The notes: generated by a model not told the origin, from the sequence alone. A stretch of DNA of 64,000 nt from an uncultured Blautia sp. (GCA_900539525.1 UQCM01000008.1:1-64000); one strand, 5' to 3'. Shown: positions 34,063 through 44,038, counted from the stretch's first letter. A program made the numbers and translations.

Positions 34063-34620
34063 TTATACTCTTGACAGATACTCACCTGTTCTGGTGTCGA
34101 TCTTCAGCTTGTCACCGGTTTCCACAAACAGCGGAACATATACAACAGCCCCTGTCTCAACAGTAGCAGGTTTTGTAGCTCCCTGTGCGGTATCGCCCTT
34201 GAATCCGGGTTCTGTCTCAGTAACTTCGAGCTCTACGAATAATGGCGGCTCTACTGCAAATACGTTTCCATTGTAGGAGCAAACCTTTACAGACTCATTC
34301 TCTTTAACAAATTTCAGAGCATTGCCGATCACTTCTTCGCCGAGTGCAATCTGCTCATAAGACTCCATGTTCATAAAATGGAATAAGTCTCCGTCACTGT
34401 ACAGATACTGCATCTCTGCCCTGTCAATACGTGCCTGCGGGAACTTTTCTGTCGGGCGGAAGGTTTTCTCCACAACACCGCCGTTGATAATATTTTTCAG
34501 CTTTGTACGAACGAAAGCAGCGCCTTTACCTGGTTTTACATGCTGGAACTCAAGAATCTGCATGATGTTTCCCTCAATCTCCAGTGTAATGCCATTTTTA
34601 AAATCTCCTGCTGATATCAT
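34063..34620 (-). CDS. efp: Elongation factor P
   Basis: 185 residues; binds the ribosome at the E/P site and relieves stalling at polyproline. Three OB-like domains; the domain I loop KPGKGAAF carries Lys32, the usual modification site. The start at 34620 follows GGAGGAATATCAG and matches the standard MISAGDFKNG beginning; 34647 has no support. It has its own promoter (34684-34712) and terminator and lies downstream of pepP, a frequent pairing. Confidence 0.96.
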   Translation of the reverse strand: MISAGDFKNGITLEIEGNIMQILEFQHVKPGKGAAFVRTKLKNIINGGVVEKTFRPTEKFPQARIDRAEMQYLYSDGDLFHFMNMESYEQIALGEEVIGNALKFVKENESVKVCSYNGNVFAVEPPLFVELEVTETEPGFKGDTAQGATKPATVETGAVVYVPLFVETGDKLKIDTRTGEYLSRV

Positions 34621-34683
34621 CTGATATTCCTCCTTAAAAATATACACCGGGAATCATTTCTCCATTCCCATACTTATGAATTA

Positions 34684-34712
34684 TTCTATAATAAAATCTC
34701 TCTTTTTTCAAC
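34684..34712 (-). promoter_or_regulatory. Candidate efp promoter
   Basis: Minus-strand TTGAAA (34707-34712), 17-base spacer, TAGAAT (34684-34689), inside the gap after pepP. Confidence 0.6.
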
Positions 34713-34718
34713 TGTTTT

Positions 34719-35777
34719 TTACAGCTCGATCAATTCTTTTGGCGAATGAGTGAAATTTCTGCATCCATCTGCCGTAACGCACACCAGATCCTCGATCCTT
34801 ACACCGCCGAATCCAGGCAGGTAAATTCCCGGTTCCACAGTCTGGATCACATTCTCCCGAAGCACCTCATGACATTTGGGTGAGAGCCTTGGCTCTTCAT
34901 GGATAAACAGTCCCACACTATGTCCCAGTCCGTGACCGAAGTATTCTCCGTAGCCTGCTTCTGCGATCACCCTGCGCGCCACGGCATCGACTTCACTTCC
35001 GGTCATTCCCGCTCTGATCACCTGAAGCGCGGCAAGCTGTGCTTCCAGTACGATACGGTAAATCTCTTTCTGCTTCCCGTCAGCTTTTCCCACAACGATC
35101 GTCCTGGTCATATCGGAACAGTAGCCTTCGTAAACACAGCCGAAATCCATTGTCACAAAATCCCCGGCTTCGATCTTCTTTTCTGACGGGATCGCATGGG
35201 GCATGGCCGAATGGAGGCCGGAAGCCACGATCGTATCAAAGCTGTTTCCCACAGCCCCCGCTTCCTTCATATAATAATCAAGCTTCGCCGCGATCTCAAG
35301 CTCTGTCACACCCGGACGGATATCTGAAAGGATCCTTGTAAACGCCTGATCACCGATCGCTTCTGCCCTTGCCAGACTGGCAAGCTCTTTCTCCGTTTTC
35401 ACAATGCGCAGTCTGTTCAGTTCCTCCCCCGCCGGTATCCAGCAGATATCAGGACACGCTTCCCTAAGCTTCATGAAATCTCCATAGATGAGATGCTGAT
35501 CCTCAAACATCAGACTCGAGGCTTGCGTCTCCCTGATCAGCTCCGCAAGAAGAACGCCATAGCCTCTCTCACCACCGGCTTCCATCACTTCAAAACCTGC
35601 CGCTTCTGCTTTTGCCTGTGTCGTATAACGGGAATCTGTCAGCAGAACCTTACGTCCCGGCGTCAGAAACAAATACCCGGTCGCTCCCCGGAAACCGCTC
35701 AAATATCTCATATTGTATCCATCGGATACCAGAATGGCATCTGCATGTCCTTCCTTCTTCCAGATGTTATCCAGCAT
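34719..35777 (-). CDS. M24 aminopeptidase P family (Xaa-Pro peptidase)
   Basis: 352 residues with an N-terminal creatinase-like domain (1-125) and a pita-bread M24 domain. All five dimetal ligands are visible: Asp in VTMDFGC, Asp in CSDMTRT, His in FGHGLGHSVG, Glu in TVEPGIYL and Glu in RIEDLV. It removes N-terminal residues before proline. It overlaps the end of aroK by 11 bases and precedes efp. Confidence 0.92.
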   Translation of the reverse strand: MLDNIWKKEGHADAILVSDGYNMRYLSGFRGATGYLFLTPGRKVLLTDSRYTTQAKAEAAGFEVMEAGGERGYGVLLAELIRETQASSLMFEDQHLIYGDFMKLREACPDICWIPAGEELNRLRIVKTEKELASLARAEAIGDQAFTRILSDIRPGVTELEIAAKLDYYMKEAGAVGNSFDTIVASGLHSAMPHAIPSEKKIEAGDFVTMDFGCVYEGYCSDMTRTIVVGKADGKQKEIYRIVLEAQLAALQVIRAGMTGSEVDAVARRVIAEAGYGEYFGHGLGHSVGLFIHEEPRLSPKCHEVLRENVIQTVEPGIYLPGFGGVRIEDLVCVTADGCRNFTHSPKELIEL

Positions 35778-36273
35778 ATTCCAGAACCTCCTTTACAATC
35801 TGCAAAACACTTTTTCTGTCCGTAGCGATCCTTTCGTCCGCCACACTGTCATAAATTTCCCCTCTGGCATCCATCAGCTCGCGGATCCTTTTCTGCAGCT
35901 CCTCTCCCTGAAGCAGCGGTCTGGTATCATCCCCCTGAAGCCTTTCAGTTAGTGTTTCCACCTCTGCGGTCAGATAAACCACCCTTCCCAGCTTCTTTAA
36001 ATACTCTCTGTTTACGGGACGCACCGGCAGGCCTCCGCCCACGGCAATCACACTCTGCTCCTGTCCATGCATGAGCTGCTCCAGCGCTTTCGTTTCCAGT
36101 TCCCGGAAATACTCCTCCCCGGATTCCCTGAAAATATCGCTGATCTTCCTGCCTGTCTGCTCTTCGATCATCGTATCCGTATCCACAAGACTGCAGTTCA
36201 ATGCTTCCGAGAGCGCTTTTCCCACACTGCTCTTCCCGCATCCCATAAATCCGATTAAAATGATATGCTTCAT
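35767..36273 (-). CDS. aroK: Shikimate kinase
   Basis: 168 residues; phosphorylates shikimate in the chorismate pathway. P-loop GFMGCGKSS (8-16), the substrate-binding Asp of VDTDTMIEE, GGGLPVRP, and the lid segment DDTRPLL are all present. It overlaps yqeG by 4 bases and pepP by 11, so the genes are tightly coupled. Confidence 0.93.
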   Translation of the reverse strand: MKHIILIGFMGCGKSSVGKALSEALNCSLVDTDTMIEEQTGRKISDIFRESGEEYFRELETKALEQLMHGQEQSVIAVGGGLPVRPVNREYLKKLGRVVYLTAEVETLTERLQGDDTRPLLQGEELQKRIRELMDARGEIYDSVADERIATDRKSVLQIVKEVLEYAG

Positions 36274-36776
36274 GATTTTTTCCTCTGCTTTTCATAAAAA
36301 CATAGAACGATCTTTTCCAGATACCGTTTGAGTACGATCTGGATCTCCTCCTTCGGATGAATCGGCTGAACCAGAATCGTCCGTATACCGGCTCTCTTCG
36401 CCCCATAGATATCCGTAAAGAGCTGATCCCCCACAAAGAGGGTATCCTCTACCGTACAGCCCATCTGTTCCATTGCCTTCCGATAGCTCTTTACTCCCGG
36501 CTTGTGCGCATTCTCAATGTACTTTGTTCCCACTGCCTCTGCAAAAGGTGCCACACGCGGAAGCTGATTATTGGAAATCAGACAGGAGTCCATTCCCAGA
36601 CTGCGCAGATGGGCAAACAGCCGGATGGCACGTTCATCCGCCGGCGCACCGTGAGGTACCAGCGTATTATCGATATCAAACAAAACCCCTCTGTATCCCT
36701 GCGCCCGCAGTCCGTCAAAATCAATGCTATATACCGATTCCAGATATTCGTCCGGATAAAAACACTTAAACATCAT
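36270..36776 (-). CDS. yqeG: YqeG family HAD-IIIA phosphatase
   Basis: 168 residues of the HAD superfamily. Motif I is DIDNTLVP (FDIDNT), motif II SNNQ, motif III Lys in HKPG, and motif IV GDQLFTDIYGAKR. The family is homologous to bacterial YqeG and mitochondrial PGP phosphatases; the bacterial substrate is not established. Either Met of the MM start is possible. It overlaps aroK by ATGA. Confidence 0.88.
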   Translation of the reverse strand: MMFKCFYPDEYLESVYSIDFDGLRAQGYRGVLFDIDNTLVPHGAPADERAIRLFAHLRSLGMDSCLISNNQLPRVAPFAEAVGTKYIENAHKPGVKSYRKAMEQMGCTVEDTLFVGDQLFTDIYGAKRAGIRTILVQPIHPKEEIQIVLKRYLEKIVLCFYEKQRKKS

Positions 36777-36786
36777 CCTTCCCCTT

Positions 36787-38004
36787 CTATCTCTGCCGGT
36801 AGGTGCCCAGAAAGCACGAAAGCTTATTCGTTGCCTCTTTCAGCTGTGCAAGCTCCGGCAGATAAACGATCCTGAAGTGATCCGGTGTCTTCAGATTGAA
36901 TCCGCCGCCGTGAACCAGAAGAACCTTCTGTTCCTTCAGAAAATCCAGACAGAACTGTTCATCATCGCTGATGTTAAATCTTTCTGTGTCGATCTTTGGA
37001 AAGATATAAAATGCCGCATCCGGCTTTACGGCAGAAATCCCCGGAATGTCATTCAGCGCGTGATAAATGAATTCCCTCTGTTCATAGATCCTTCCGCCCG
37101 GAAGGAGCATCGGATCTGTCTCATTCACCTGCGACAGAGCAGTTTCCACAACCGCCTGTGCCGGAACATTGGAACAGAGACGCATGGAAGAGAGCATATT
37201 CAGACCCTCTATGTATCCCTTCACCCTGGACTTGTCACCGCTTAAGCACATCCATCCCAGACGGAACCCGGCGATCTTGTGGGACTTGGAAAGTCCGTTC
37301 ATCGTAATGCAGAAAAGATCCGGCGCCAGTGAGGCGATCGAAACGTGTTTCTTCCCGTCCATGACCAGACGGTCATAGATCTCATCCGCAAAAATGATCA
37401 GCTCGTGCTCCCTGGCTACATCCACGATCTGCTGCAGCACCTCCTCCGGATACAGTGCCCCGGTCGGATTATTCGGGTTGATCACAACAATTCCCTTGGT
37501 GCGGTCTGTGATCTTTCTCCGGATATCCTGTATATCCGGATACCAGCCGGACTGTTCATCGCACACGTAATGCACCGGCTTTCCTCCCGCCAGATTCGCG
37601 GCTGCCGTCCAGAGCGGATAATCCGGAGACGGCATCAGGATCTCATCCCCGTTATTTAACAGCCCCTGCATGACCATGACGATCAGTTCGCTGACGCCGT
37701 TGCCCGTATAGATATCATGAATTCCCACATTCGGGATATTCTTTTTCCGGCAGTATTCCTGGATCGCTCTTCTTGCCGAGAGCAGTCCTTTCGAATCGGA
37801 ATAGCCTTCTGTATTCCTTAAGTTCTCTGCCATGCTCTGTATAACCGCATCCGGTGCCTGAAATCCGAAAGGCGCCGGATTGCCAATGTTCAGTTTTAAA
37901 ATAGGGATCCCGTTTTCCTCCATGCGGGCCGCCTCTTCTACGACCGGTCCCCTGACATCGTAGCAGACATTGTCCAGCTTGGTTGACTTTTCAAATATCC
38001 TCAT
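36787..38004 (-). CDS. Aminotransferase class I, AlaT-like
   Basis: 405-residue PLP fold-type I enzyme. The Schiff-base lysine lies in GLSKSHKIAGFRLGW; NPNNPTGALY and FADEIYDRL are substrate/PLP segments. The N-terminal RGPVVEEAARMEENG and overall character resemble alanine (AlaT/YfbQ) aminotransferases, which pass amino groups between glutamate and pyruvate. AAAGGGGGGAAATCAT precedes the start. yqeG begins 10 bases downstream, so it may head that operon. Confidence 0.87.
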   Translation of the reverse strand: MRIFEKSTKLDNVCYDVRGPVVEEAARMEENGIPILKLNIGNPAPFGFQAPDAVIQSMAENLRNTEGYSDSKGLLSARRAIQEYCRKKNIPNVGIHDIYTGNGVSELIVMVMQGLLNNGDEILMPSPDYPLWTAAANLAGGKPVHYVCDEQSGWYPDIQDIRRKITDRTKGIVVINPNNPTGALYPEEVLQQIVDVAREHELIIFADEIYDRLVMDGKKHVSIASLAPDLFCITMNGLSKSHKIAGFRLGWMCLSGDKSRVKGYIEGLNMLSSMRLCSNVPAQAVVETALSQVNETDPMLLPGGRIYEQREFIYHALNDIPGISAVKPDAAFYIFPKIDTERFNISDDEQFCLDFLKEQKVLLVHGGGFNLKTPDHFRIVYLPELAQLKEATNKLSCFLGTYRQR

Positions 38005-38102
38005 ATGATTTCCCCCTTTTCACTTTTGTTGTATTAGTATATACCATTCCTTTTTTTCGCACAAGAAAAAAATGCAGTGCCGCCAGACACTGCAATAAAA
38101 AT

Positions 38103-38120
38103 GTAACTGTTCAGAGCCAT
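38103..38120. repeat. Solitary GTAACTGTTCAGAG repeat end
   Basis: GTAACTGTTCAGAGCCAT, a lone end of the repeat family at 15302, 12 bases after the stop of the second dapF-like gene. Confidence 0.5.
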
Positions 38121-38131
38121 ATATCCATTTT

Positions 38132-38989
38132 TTACAGACTTCTCAGTTTTTCCGAAAATGCGTGGGATAACGTCATTCTTCCGATATGGAACACCTCTCC
38201 GGTCATAAAGACACGCCAGTCTTCAGCGATCTCCACTTCCAGACATCCTCCGGGCATATGTACAAACATCTTGTCATCCGTCATGCCCATCCGATAGGCT
38301 GCTCCTGCCGCCGCACAGGCATTGCTCCCGGCTGCCAGTGTGTATCCGGCGCCTCTTTCGTAAATCTCGATCTGAATGTTGTTGCTGTCGATCACCTTTA
38401 AGATCTGCGTATTCACCCGGTTCGGAAAGCAGGGTGCCGTCTCGGAATAGCGACCGATATGACAAACCATCTCTTTTGAGATATGCCGCATCGGGATGAT
38501 ACAGTGAGGATTTCCGATGGATACACAGGTGGAGAGATAAGGGATCCCTCCAAATTCAATCTCCTCCTCTACGACCTCGCGCCGTTCCCCGGTCATGGGA
38601 ATCTCGTCGCTCCAGAAGGAGAGTCTGCCCATGGAGATCTTCAGACGGCTTCCCTCTTCGTTCTGATAGAAGGCCTCGACCTCCCCGCTCTTTGTCATAA
38701 ACTTCAGATGGTTTTTCTGGATATATCCTCCATCCTTCAGATATTTTGCGAAGATACAGATGCCGTTTCCGCTGTTCTCTGCTTCGCTTCCGTCCGGATT
38801 GTAGATGCTGACGTGGATTCCGTCCTCCTGAAACACCGGTCCCACAAGAATCCCATCTGCCCCCACACCGAAATTCCGGTCGCAGATGGTACGGATCGTT
38901 TCTCCTTTCAGCTCCATCTCATTCTTTTCCGGATCATACACCAGATAATCATTTCCCAGTACATGATATTTTTCCAATACAAAATTCAT
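38132..38989 (-). CDS. DapF-like protein lacking both catalytic cysteines
   Basis: 285 residues, plainly a diaminopimelate-epimerase homologue along its whole length: YHVLGNDYLVYD, NFGVGADGIL, NPDGSEAENSGNGI, SIGNPHCII, RVNTQI and ERGAGYTLAAGSNACAAAG. The two catalytic cysteines are replaced by Ser73 (NSGNG) and Ala220 (LAAGS), while the first dapF in the window keeps both. It cannot use the known two-cysteine racemisation mechanism; PhzF, another family member, also lacks the cysteines and isomerises instead. Real function unknown. The start has AGGAGGCGGAATCT upstream. Confidence 0.85.
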   Translation of the reverse strand: MNFVLEKYHVLGNDYLVYDPEKNEMELKGETIRTICDRNFGVGADGILVGPVFQEDGIHVSIYNPDGSEAENSGNGICIFAKYLKDGGYIQKNHLKFMTKSGEVEAFYQNEEGSRLKISMGRLSFWSDEIPMTGERREVVEEEIEFGGIPYLSTCVSIGNPHCIIPMRHISKEMVCHIGRYSETAPCFPNRVNTQILKVIDSNNIQIEIYERGAGYTLAAGSNACAAAGAAYRMGMTDDKMFVHMPGGCLEVEIAEDWRVFMTGEVFHIGRMTLSHAFSEKLRSL

Positions 38990-39086
38990 AGATTCCGCCT
39001 CCTGTCTCTCAATATCTACAGTATACTCGCATTTCAGGGAAATGAGAAGATATTTCTGAAAATGTATTCCTGTTTGCTACCCGGAC

Positions 39087-39267
39087 GCGGATGAGGCATG
39101 CGTTGTTACACGCAAACCGGGGCAACATTCCGCCGAACTAACTGCTAACTCCGACTAAGACGCTCCGGAAGAGCCGTCGCGCCTAAGTCTGCGTAAGCAG
39201 TGGATTTCGTCTCCATTAAAAGCGCCCCTGAAATGGTTTGCTTAGCAACAACGCATGCCTCACCCGC
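39087..39267. repeat. 181-bp element with long terminal inverted repeats
   Basis: The ends share TGAGGCATGCGTTGTT in inverted orientation, extended outward by GCGG and inward through GCAAACC to about 35 bp with a few mismatches. The interior is non-coding. It lies 36 bp from a copy of the 187-bp element, so 38990-39500 consists almost wholly of repeats. A single copy was seen here; MITE-like. Confidence 0.65.
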
Positions 39268-39302
39268 TGTGTATTGATATGCCTTAGTAACGTATTGATA
39301 AA

Positions 39303-39488
39303 ATGAGCCAAGGGACAAATAGACATAAAATACATGCTTGCATGTATTTTTAAATCTATGGGTCCCGCAAAACATGAGCAAGTAGCCATTTTTCGCAGAA
39401 AAATGAGCGGATTGCGAATGTTTACGTCGATTTTGAGAGTGCGAAGCACGGAAAAATCAACGTAAGGCTCATTTGTCGGATAACTCAT
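39303..39488. repeat. 187-bp MITE-like element, copy 2
   Basis: 186 bp, the same orientation and ends as 17679-17865. The central palindrome is degraded (one T lost, AAATCT for ATGTCT). It ends 12 bases downstream of the polC stop and may serve as its transcript end. Confidence 0.8.
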
Positions 39489-39500
39489 AAAATATTAACA

Positions 39501-42500
39501 TCATGCAAAATCAAACAGCGACAGCTGATTTGACTCCGGCAGGTCTCCCAGCAGTCCCAGGTCTCCCATCAGGTCGATGACGGTCTTGCTCACCTTTGTG
39601 CGGCTGCGGAAATCATCTTTTGATAAAAAGGGTCCGTTCTTTGCCGCTTCCACTACAGCCTCTGCCGCCTTATCTCCCATACCGTCGATGCTGCTTAAGG
39701 AAGGCATCAGCTTGCCATCGATGATCTGGAAACGGCTTGCCTCGGCTCTGTAGATATCGATCGGTGTGAAGGAGAAGCCTCTGGCATACATTTCACGGAC
39801 GATCTTCATGTCCTTTACGGTATCCTGTTCCTTATTCGTCATCGCGTCGCCCTTGCTCTGATACAGCTTCATATAATACTCCAGCTTCTCCGGTCCCTGG
39901 CACATCAGCTCGTAGCTGAAGGCGGAGGCACGGATGCTGAAGTAGGCCGCGTAGTAAGCCAGAGGGTAGAATACCTTACAGTAGGCGATCCGGTAGGCCA
40001 TCATGACGTAGGCTGCCGCATGCGCTTTGGGGAACATGTATTTGATCTTCTTACAGGACCACACGTACCAGTCGGGCACCCCGTGCTTTGCCATTTCTTC
40101 TTCCCACTGGGGCTTCAGTCCCTTTCCCTTTCGCACGCTCTCCATGATGGTGAAGCTCTCCTCACTGTCAAGTCCCATATGGATCAGATAGGTCATAATA
40201 TCGTCACGGGTACAGATGGCTGTGGAGATCGTGGCCTTTCCCTCCTGGATCAGGGTCTGGGCATTTCCCAGCCACACGTCCGTGCCGTGGGACAGTCCGG
40301 AGATACGCACCAGATCCGAGAAGGTCTTCGGCTTTGTATCAACGAGCATCTGGATAACGAACTCCGTACCAAACTCCGGGATTCCCAGTGCCCCCAGGGG
40401 ACAGCCTCCGATCTGCTCCGGTGTGATGCCAAGTGCTCTCGTACTGGTAAACAGAGACATGACCTCCTGGTCATCCAGCGGGATCTTCTGGGCATCCAGA
40501 CCTGTGAGATCCTCCAGCATACGGATCATGGTCGGATCATCGTGTCCGAGAATATCCAGCTTCAGAAGATTGTGATCGATGGAGTGATAGTCAAAGTGGG
40601 TCGTGATGATGTCTGTCGTCTGGTCGTTGGCCGGATGCTGGACCGGGGTGAAAGAGTAGATCTCCTCTCCCAGAGGCAGAACGATGATACCTCCCGGATG
40701 CTGTCCGGTGGTCCTCCGGACGCCCACACAGCCCTGCACGATGCGGTTGATCTCGCAGACACGCTTTCTCTGTCCTCTCTCCTCAAAATAATTCTTAACA
40801 TAGCCGAAGGCCGTCTTGTCCGCCAGGGTACCGATGGTTCCCGCCCGGAAGGTCTGTCCCTTTCCGAAGATAACCTCCGTGTACCGGTGGGCATTTCCCT
40901 GATAGTCTCCGGAGAAATTCAGGTCAATATCCGGCTCCTTGTTTCCCTTGAATCCCAGGAAGGTCTCGAACGGAATATCAAAGCCCTCCTTGATCAGCAT
41001 CGCCCCGCAGTTCGGGCAGATCTTATCCGGCATGTCGCAGCCGGCACCTCCGGTATATGCCTTTACCTCTTCCGAATCAAATTCCGAATAATGGCACTCT
41101 TTGCAGTAGTAATGGGGACTCAGCGGATTTACCTCCGTGATTCCCGCCATCGTCGCCACGAACGATGAGCCGACGGATCCTCTAGAACCTACCAGATAGC
41201 CATCCTCATTGGACTTCCACACCAGCTTCTGGGCGATGATATACATCACGGCGAATCCATTGGATATAATGGAATTCAGCTCACGCTCCAGCCGCTCCAC
41301 CACCACATCCGGAAGCTCATCCCCATAGATCTCGTGTGCCCGGTTGTAACAGATGGTCCGCAGCGTCTTGTCAGAATCCGGGATGACAGGCGGACATTTA
41401 TCCGGGCGGACCGGGGAGATTTTCTCACACATATCTGCGATTTTATTGGTGTTGGTGATGACGACCTCCTCCGCCTTCTCACTTCCCAGATAGGAGAATT
41501 CCGCCAGCATCTCCTCTGTGGTGCGCAGAAACAGAGGCGCCTGGTCATCCGCATCGGTAAAGCCTTTGCCTGCCATGATGATCCGGCGGTAGACCTCATC
41601 CTCAGGATTCAGGAAATGCACATCGCAGGTAGCCACGACCGGTTTTTTAAACTGCTCCCCCAGTTTTACGATCTTTTTGTTGATCCCCATCAGGTCTTCC
41701 CGGGAGGTCACATTTTCAATCCTTTCGCTCTGGATCATGAATTCATTATTTCCCAGCGGCTGGATCTCCAGATAATCATAAAAATTCACCAGCCGGGCGA
41801 TCTCCTGCTCCGATCTCCCGTCCAGGATCGCCTGATACAGCTCGCCCGCCTCGCAGGCGGAACCAATCAGCAGTCCCTCCCTGTTTTCCAGAAAGACACT
41901 TTTCGGGATCAGCGGTCTTCTGTGGTAATAATCCATATGGGACAGTGACACCAGGCGGTACAGATTGACACGCCCCGTATCATTCTTTGCCAGGATAATG
42001 GCATGATGGGAGGGCAGCTTCTTCACCTGATCCTTCGAATTTCTGCCGAGCTCATTGACATCATCAAGGTTCACAGCATCCCGCTCCTTTAGCATCTCCA
42101 CAAATTTCACGAAAATCTCCGCCGTGCAGCCCGCATCATCCACTGCACGGTGATGGTTTTCCAGAGAGATATGAAGTGCCTTTGCCACTGTGTCCAGCTT
42201 AAAACGTCCAAGCTGCGGAAGCAGCACACGGGCCAGTGCCACCGTGTCCACACTGGTAAATTCCCGTTCAAGCCCGAGCCGCCTGCAGTTTTCCTCGATA
42301 AAGCTCATATCAAAGGCGGCATTGTGGGCTACCATGACTGCCCCTTCGCAGAATGTGAGAAACTCCGGAAGGATCTTCTCAATCACCGGCGCATCAAGAA
42401 CCATTTCATCATTGATGCCTGTCAGTTCCTCGATGCGGAAGGGAATCGGCACCTCCGGGTTTACGAAGGTGCTGAATCGATCCGTAATACACCCGTTTTC

Positions 42501-44033
42501 CACTTTCACGGCTCCGATTTCAATGATCTTATTTACACTTGGACTGAATCCCGTCGTTTCCAGGTCAAACACTACATACGAATCCTCCAGGCTCTGGCTG
42601 CGGGAATGAACGACGATATCTTTCAGGTCATCCACCAGATACGCCTCCACTCCATAGATCACCTTAAAGTCACTGTCCGGGGGAACGGCATGATTGGCAT
42701 CCGGGAAGGACTGGACAACACCGTGGTCGGTGATCGCGATCGCCTTATGCCCCCATGCCATCGCACGCTTCACGATATCCTTTACATCGGAAACACCGTC
42801 CATATCGCTCATCTTCGTGTGGCAGTGAAGCTCCACCCGCTTCTCCGGACTGTTATCCTGTCTGCCCTCACGGAAATCCGGGATCTTCCTGATTCCCACT
42901 ACAGAACCGATGGTAAGCTGCCCGTCAAAACGGTCGATCGTCGTCACACCCTTCATCTTCACAAAGGCGCCCTTCTTCACACCCTCCAGGATCTCTGCTA
43001 CCTGATCATTTCTGGCAAACATTTTCACAACGATGGTATCCGTAAAGTCTGTTATTTCTATAATAATGATCGTTTTCTCGTTGCGGATCTCTCTCGTTTC
43101 CAGTGACTGGATCTGCCCGCGGATCACGACCTCACCCATCTCGCCCTGAATCTGATCGATCGATATCGCATCCTCTTCAAAGTCACGCCCGTAGACCACA
43201 TCCGGATGATCCGAACGCCGGACACTGCGGTAGCCGTCTCCACCGGCATAACCGCCGCGTTTCTTCTGGAAACCTTCTTTTTTCGTATTCTCAGGGTTCC
43301 CGGATGATGCCTTCTTTTTCTCCTCCGGCTTCTTCGCGGCTTTCTCCTGCTTTTCTTTCTTTCCGGACTCTTTCGCCTCTGCTGCGGAAGCTTTGCCTGT
43401 TTCTTCCACGGCTCCTCCCGGAATTTCCCCCGTAATCTCCTCAGTGGAACCGGAGGTCATCTTGCTTAAGACCGCCTGCACCTCCTGCCTGATACGGATC
43501 TCACTGTTCTTTCTTGCCCTGCTTTCTTTCGGTTCCTTCATGTCCAGATGAATTTTAAAGGAAAGTCCGCAGCGCTCGCAGAAGATCTTTTCCAGGATAC
43601 GGATCAGCTCTTCTGCCTTTCCCTCTGCGACTACCGTGCGCTCCACCGTCATATTCAGGCTGTCCTCACCGGTAAACTCACATTCCGCCTGCCGGAACAT
43701 ATTGTACTCCAGGATACTGTATTCCTTCAGTTCCATCAGGATACTGTCCCTGTAAACAGGCATCAGCTTCTCAGCTGTATACTGCCTGGAGAGATGAAAC
43801 TTCTCCAGCAGTTTAATCTCAATATTCGCACCCGGAAAGAACTGCTCCTTGATCGCCCGCTCCACGGCATAAATATATTTCTTGTGGATCAGCTTCTCAC
43901 TGCTTATGTAGACACGCATTCTGTCTCTGACAGAAGTAACGGTTACTTTCGTAACCGTTACCTGTTCAAAAAGAGCCTGTGCCTGTCCGCTGATCTCCAG
44001 ATTCGGAAATACTTCAAAAAATGCTTTTGCCAT
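39501..44033 (-). CDS. polC: DNA polymerase III alpha subunit, PolC type
   Basis: 1510 residues; the main Gram-positive replicative polymerase. N-terminal domain, then a Lys/Glu/Ala-rich low-complexity insert (about 190-270), an OB domain (about 295-390), a PHP domain starting with His403-Cys-His405, a DEDD 3'-5' proofreading exonuclease inserted into PHP (Asp490 in VFDLETTGF), and the C-family polymerase core with NKEPDIDLNFSGDY and the zinc-like CDMPDKICPNCG. Somewhat longer than B. subtilis PolC because of the insert. It starts 5 bases after ispG. Confidence 0.97.
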   Translation of the reverse strand: MAKAFFEVFPNLEISGQAQALFEQVTVTKVTVTSVRDRMRVYISSEKLIHKKYIYAVERAIKEQFFPGANIEIKLLEKFHLSRQYTAEKLMPVYRDSILMELKEYSILEYNMFRQAECEFTGEDSLNMTVERTVVAEGKAEELIRILEKIFCERCGLSFKIHLDMKEPKESRARKNSEIRIRQEVQAVLSKMTSGSTEEITGEIPGGAVEETGKASAAEAKESGKKEKQEKAAKKPEEKKKASSGNPENTKKEGFQKKRGGYAGGDGYRSVRRSDHPDVVYGRDFEEDAISIDQIQGEMGEVVIRGQIQSLETREIRNEKTIIIIEITDFTDTIVVKMFARNDQVAEILEGVKKGAFVKMKGVTTIDRFDGQLTIGSVVGIRKIPDFREGRQDNSPEKRVELHCHTKMSDMDGVSDVKDIVKRAMAWGHKAIAITDHGVVQSFPDANHAVPPDSDFKVIYGVEAYLVDDLKDIVVHSRSQSLEDSYVVFDLETTGFSPSVNKIIEIGAVKVENGCITDRFSTFVNPEVPIPFRIEELTGINDEMVLDAPVIEKILPEFLTFCEGAVMVAHNAAFDMSFIEENCRRLGLEREFTSVDTVALARVLLPQLGRFKLDTVAKALHISLENHHRAVDDAGCTAEIFVKFVEMLKERDAVNLDDVNELGRNSKDQVKKLPSHHAIILAKNDTGRVNLYRLVSLSHMDYYHRRPLIPKSVFLENREGLLIGSACEAGELYQAILDGRSEQEIARLVNFYDYLEIQPLGNNEFMIQSERIENVTSREDLMGINKKIVKLGEQFKKPVVATCDVHFLNPEDEVYRRIIMAGKGFTDADDQAPLFLRTTEEMLAEFSYLGSEKAEEVVITNTNKIADMCEKISPVRPDKCPPVIPDSDKTLRTICYNRAHEIYGDELPDVVVERLERELNSIISNGFAVMYIIAQKLVWKSNEDGYLVGSRGSVGSSFVATMAGITEVNPLSPHYYCKECHYSEFDSEEVKAYTGGAGCDMPDKICPNCGAMLIKEGFDIPFETFLGFKGNKEPDIDLNFSGDYQGNAHRYTEVIFGKGQTFRAGTIGTLADKTAFGYVKNYFEERGQRKRVCEINRIVQGCVGVRRTTGQHPGGIIVLPLGEEIYSFTPVQHPANDQTTDIITTHFDYHSIDHNLLKLDILGHDDPTMIRMLEDLTGLDAQKIPLDDQEVMSLFTSTRALGITPEQIGGCPLGALGIPEFGTEFVIQMLVDTKPKTFSDLVRISGLSHGTDVWLGNAQTLIQEGKATISTAICTRDDIMTYLIHMGLDSEESFTIMESVRKGKGLKPQWEEEMAKHGVPDWYVWSCKKIKYMFPKAHAAAYVMMAYRIAYCKVFYPLAYYAAYFSIRASAFSYELMCQGPEKLEYYMKLYQSKGDAMTNKEQDTVKDMKIVREMYARGFSFTPIDIYRAEASRFQIIDGKLMPSLSSIDGMGDKAAEAVVEAAKNGPFLSKDDFRSRTKVSKTVIDLMGDLGLLGDLPESNQLSLFDFA

Positions 44034-44038
44034 TTCAA

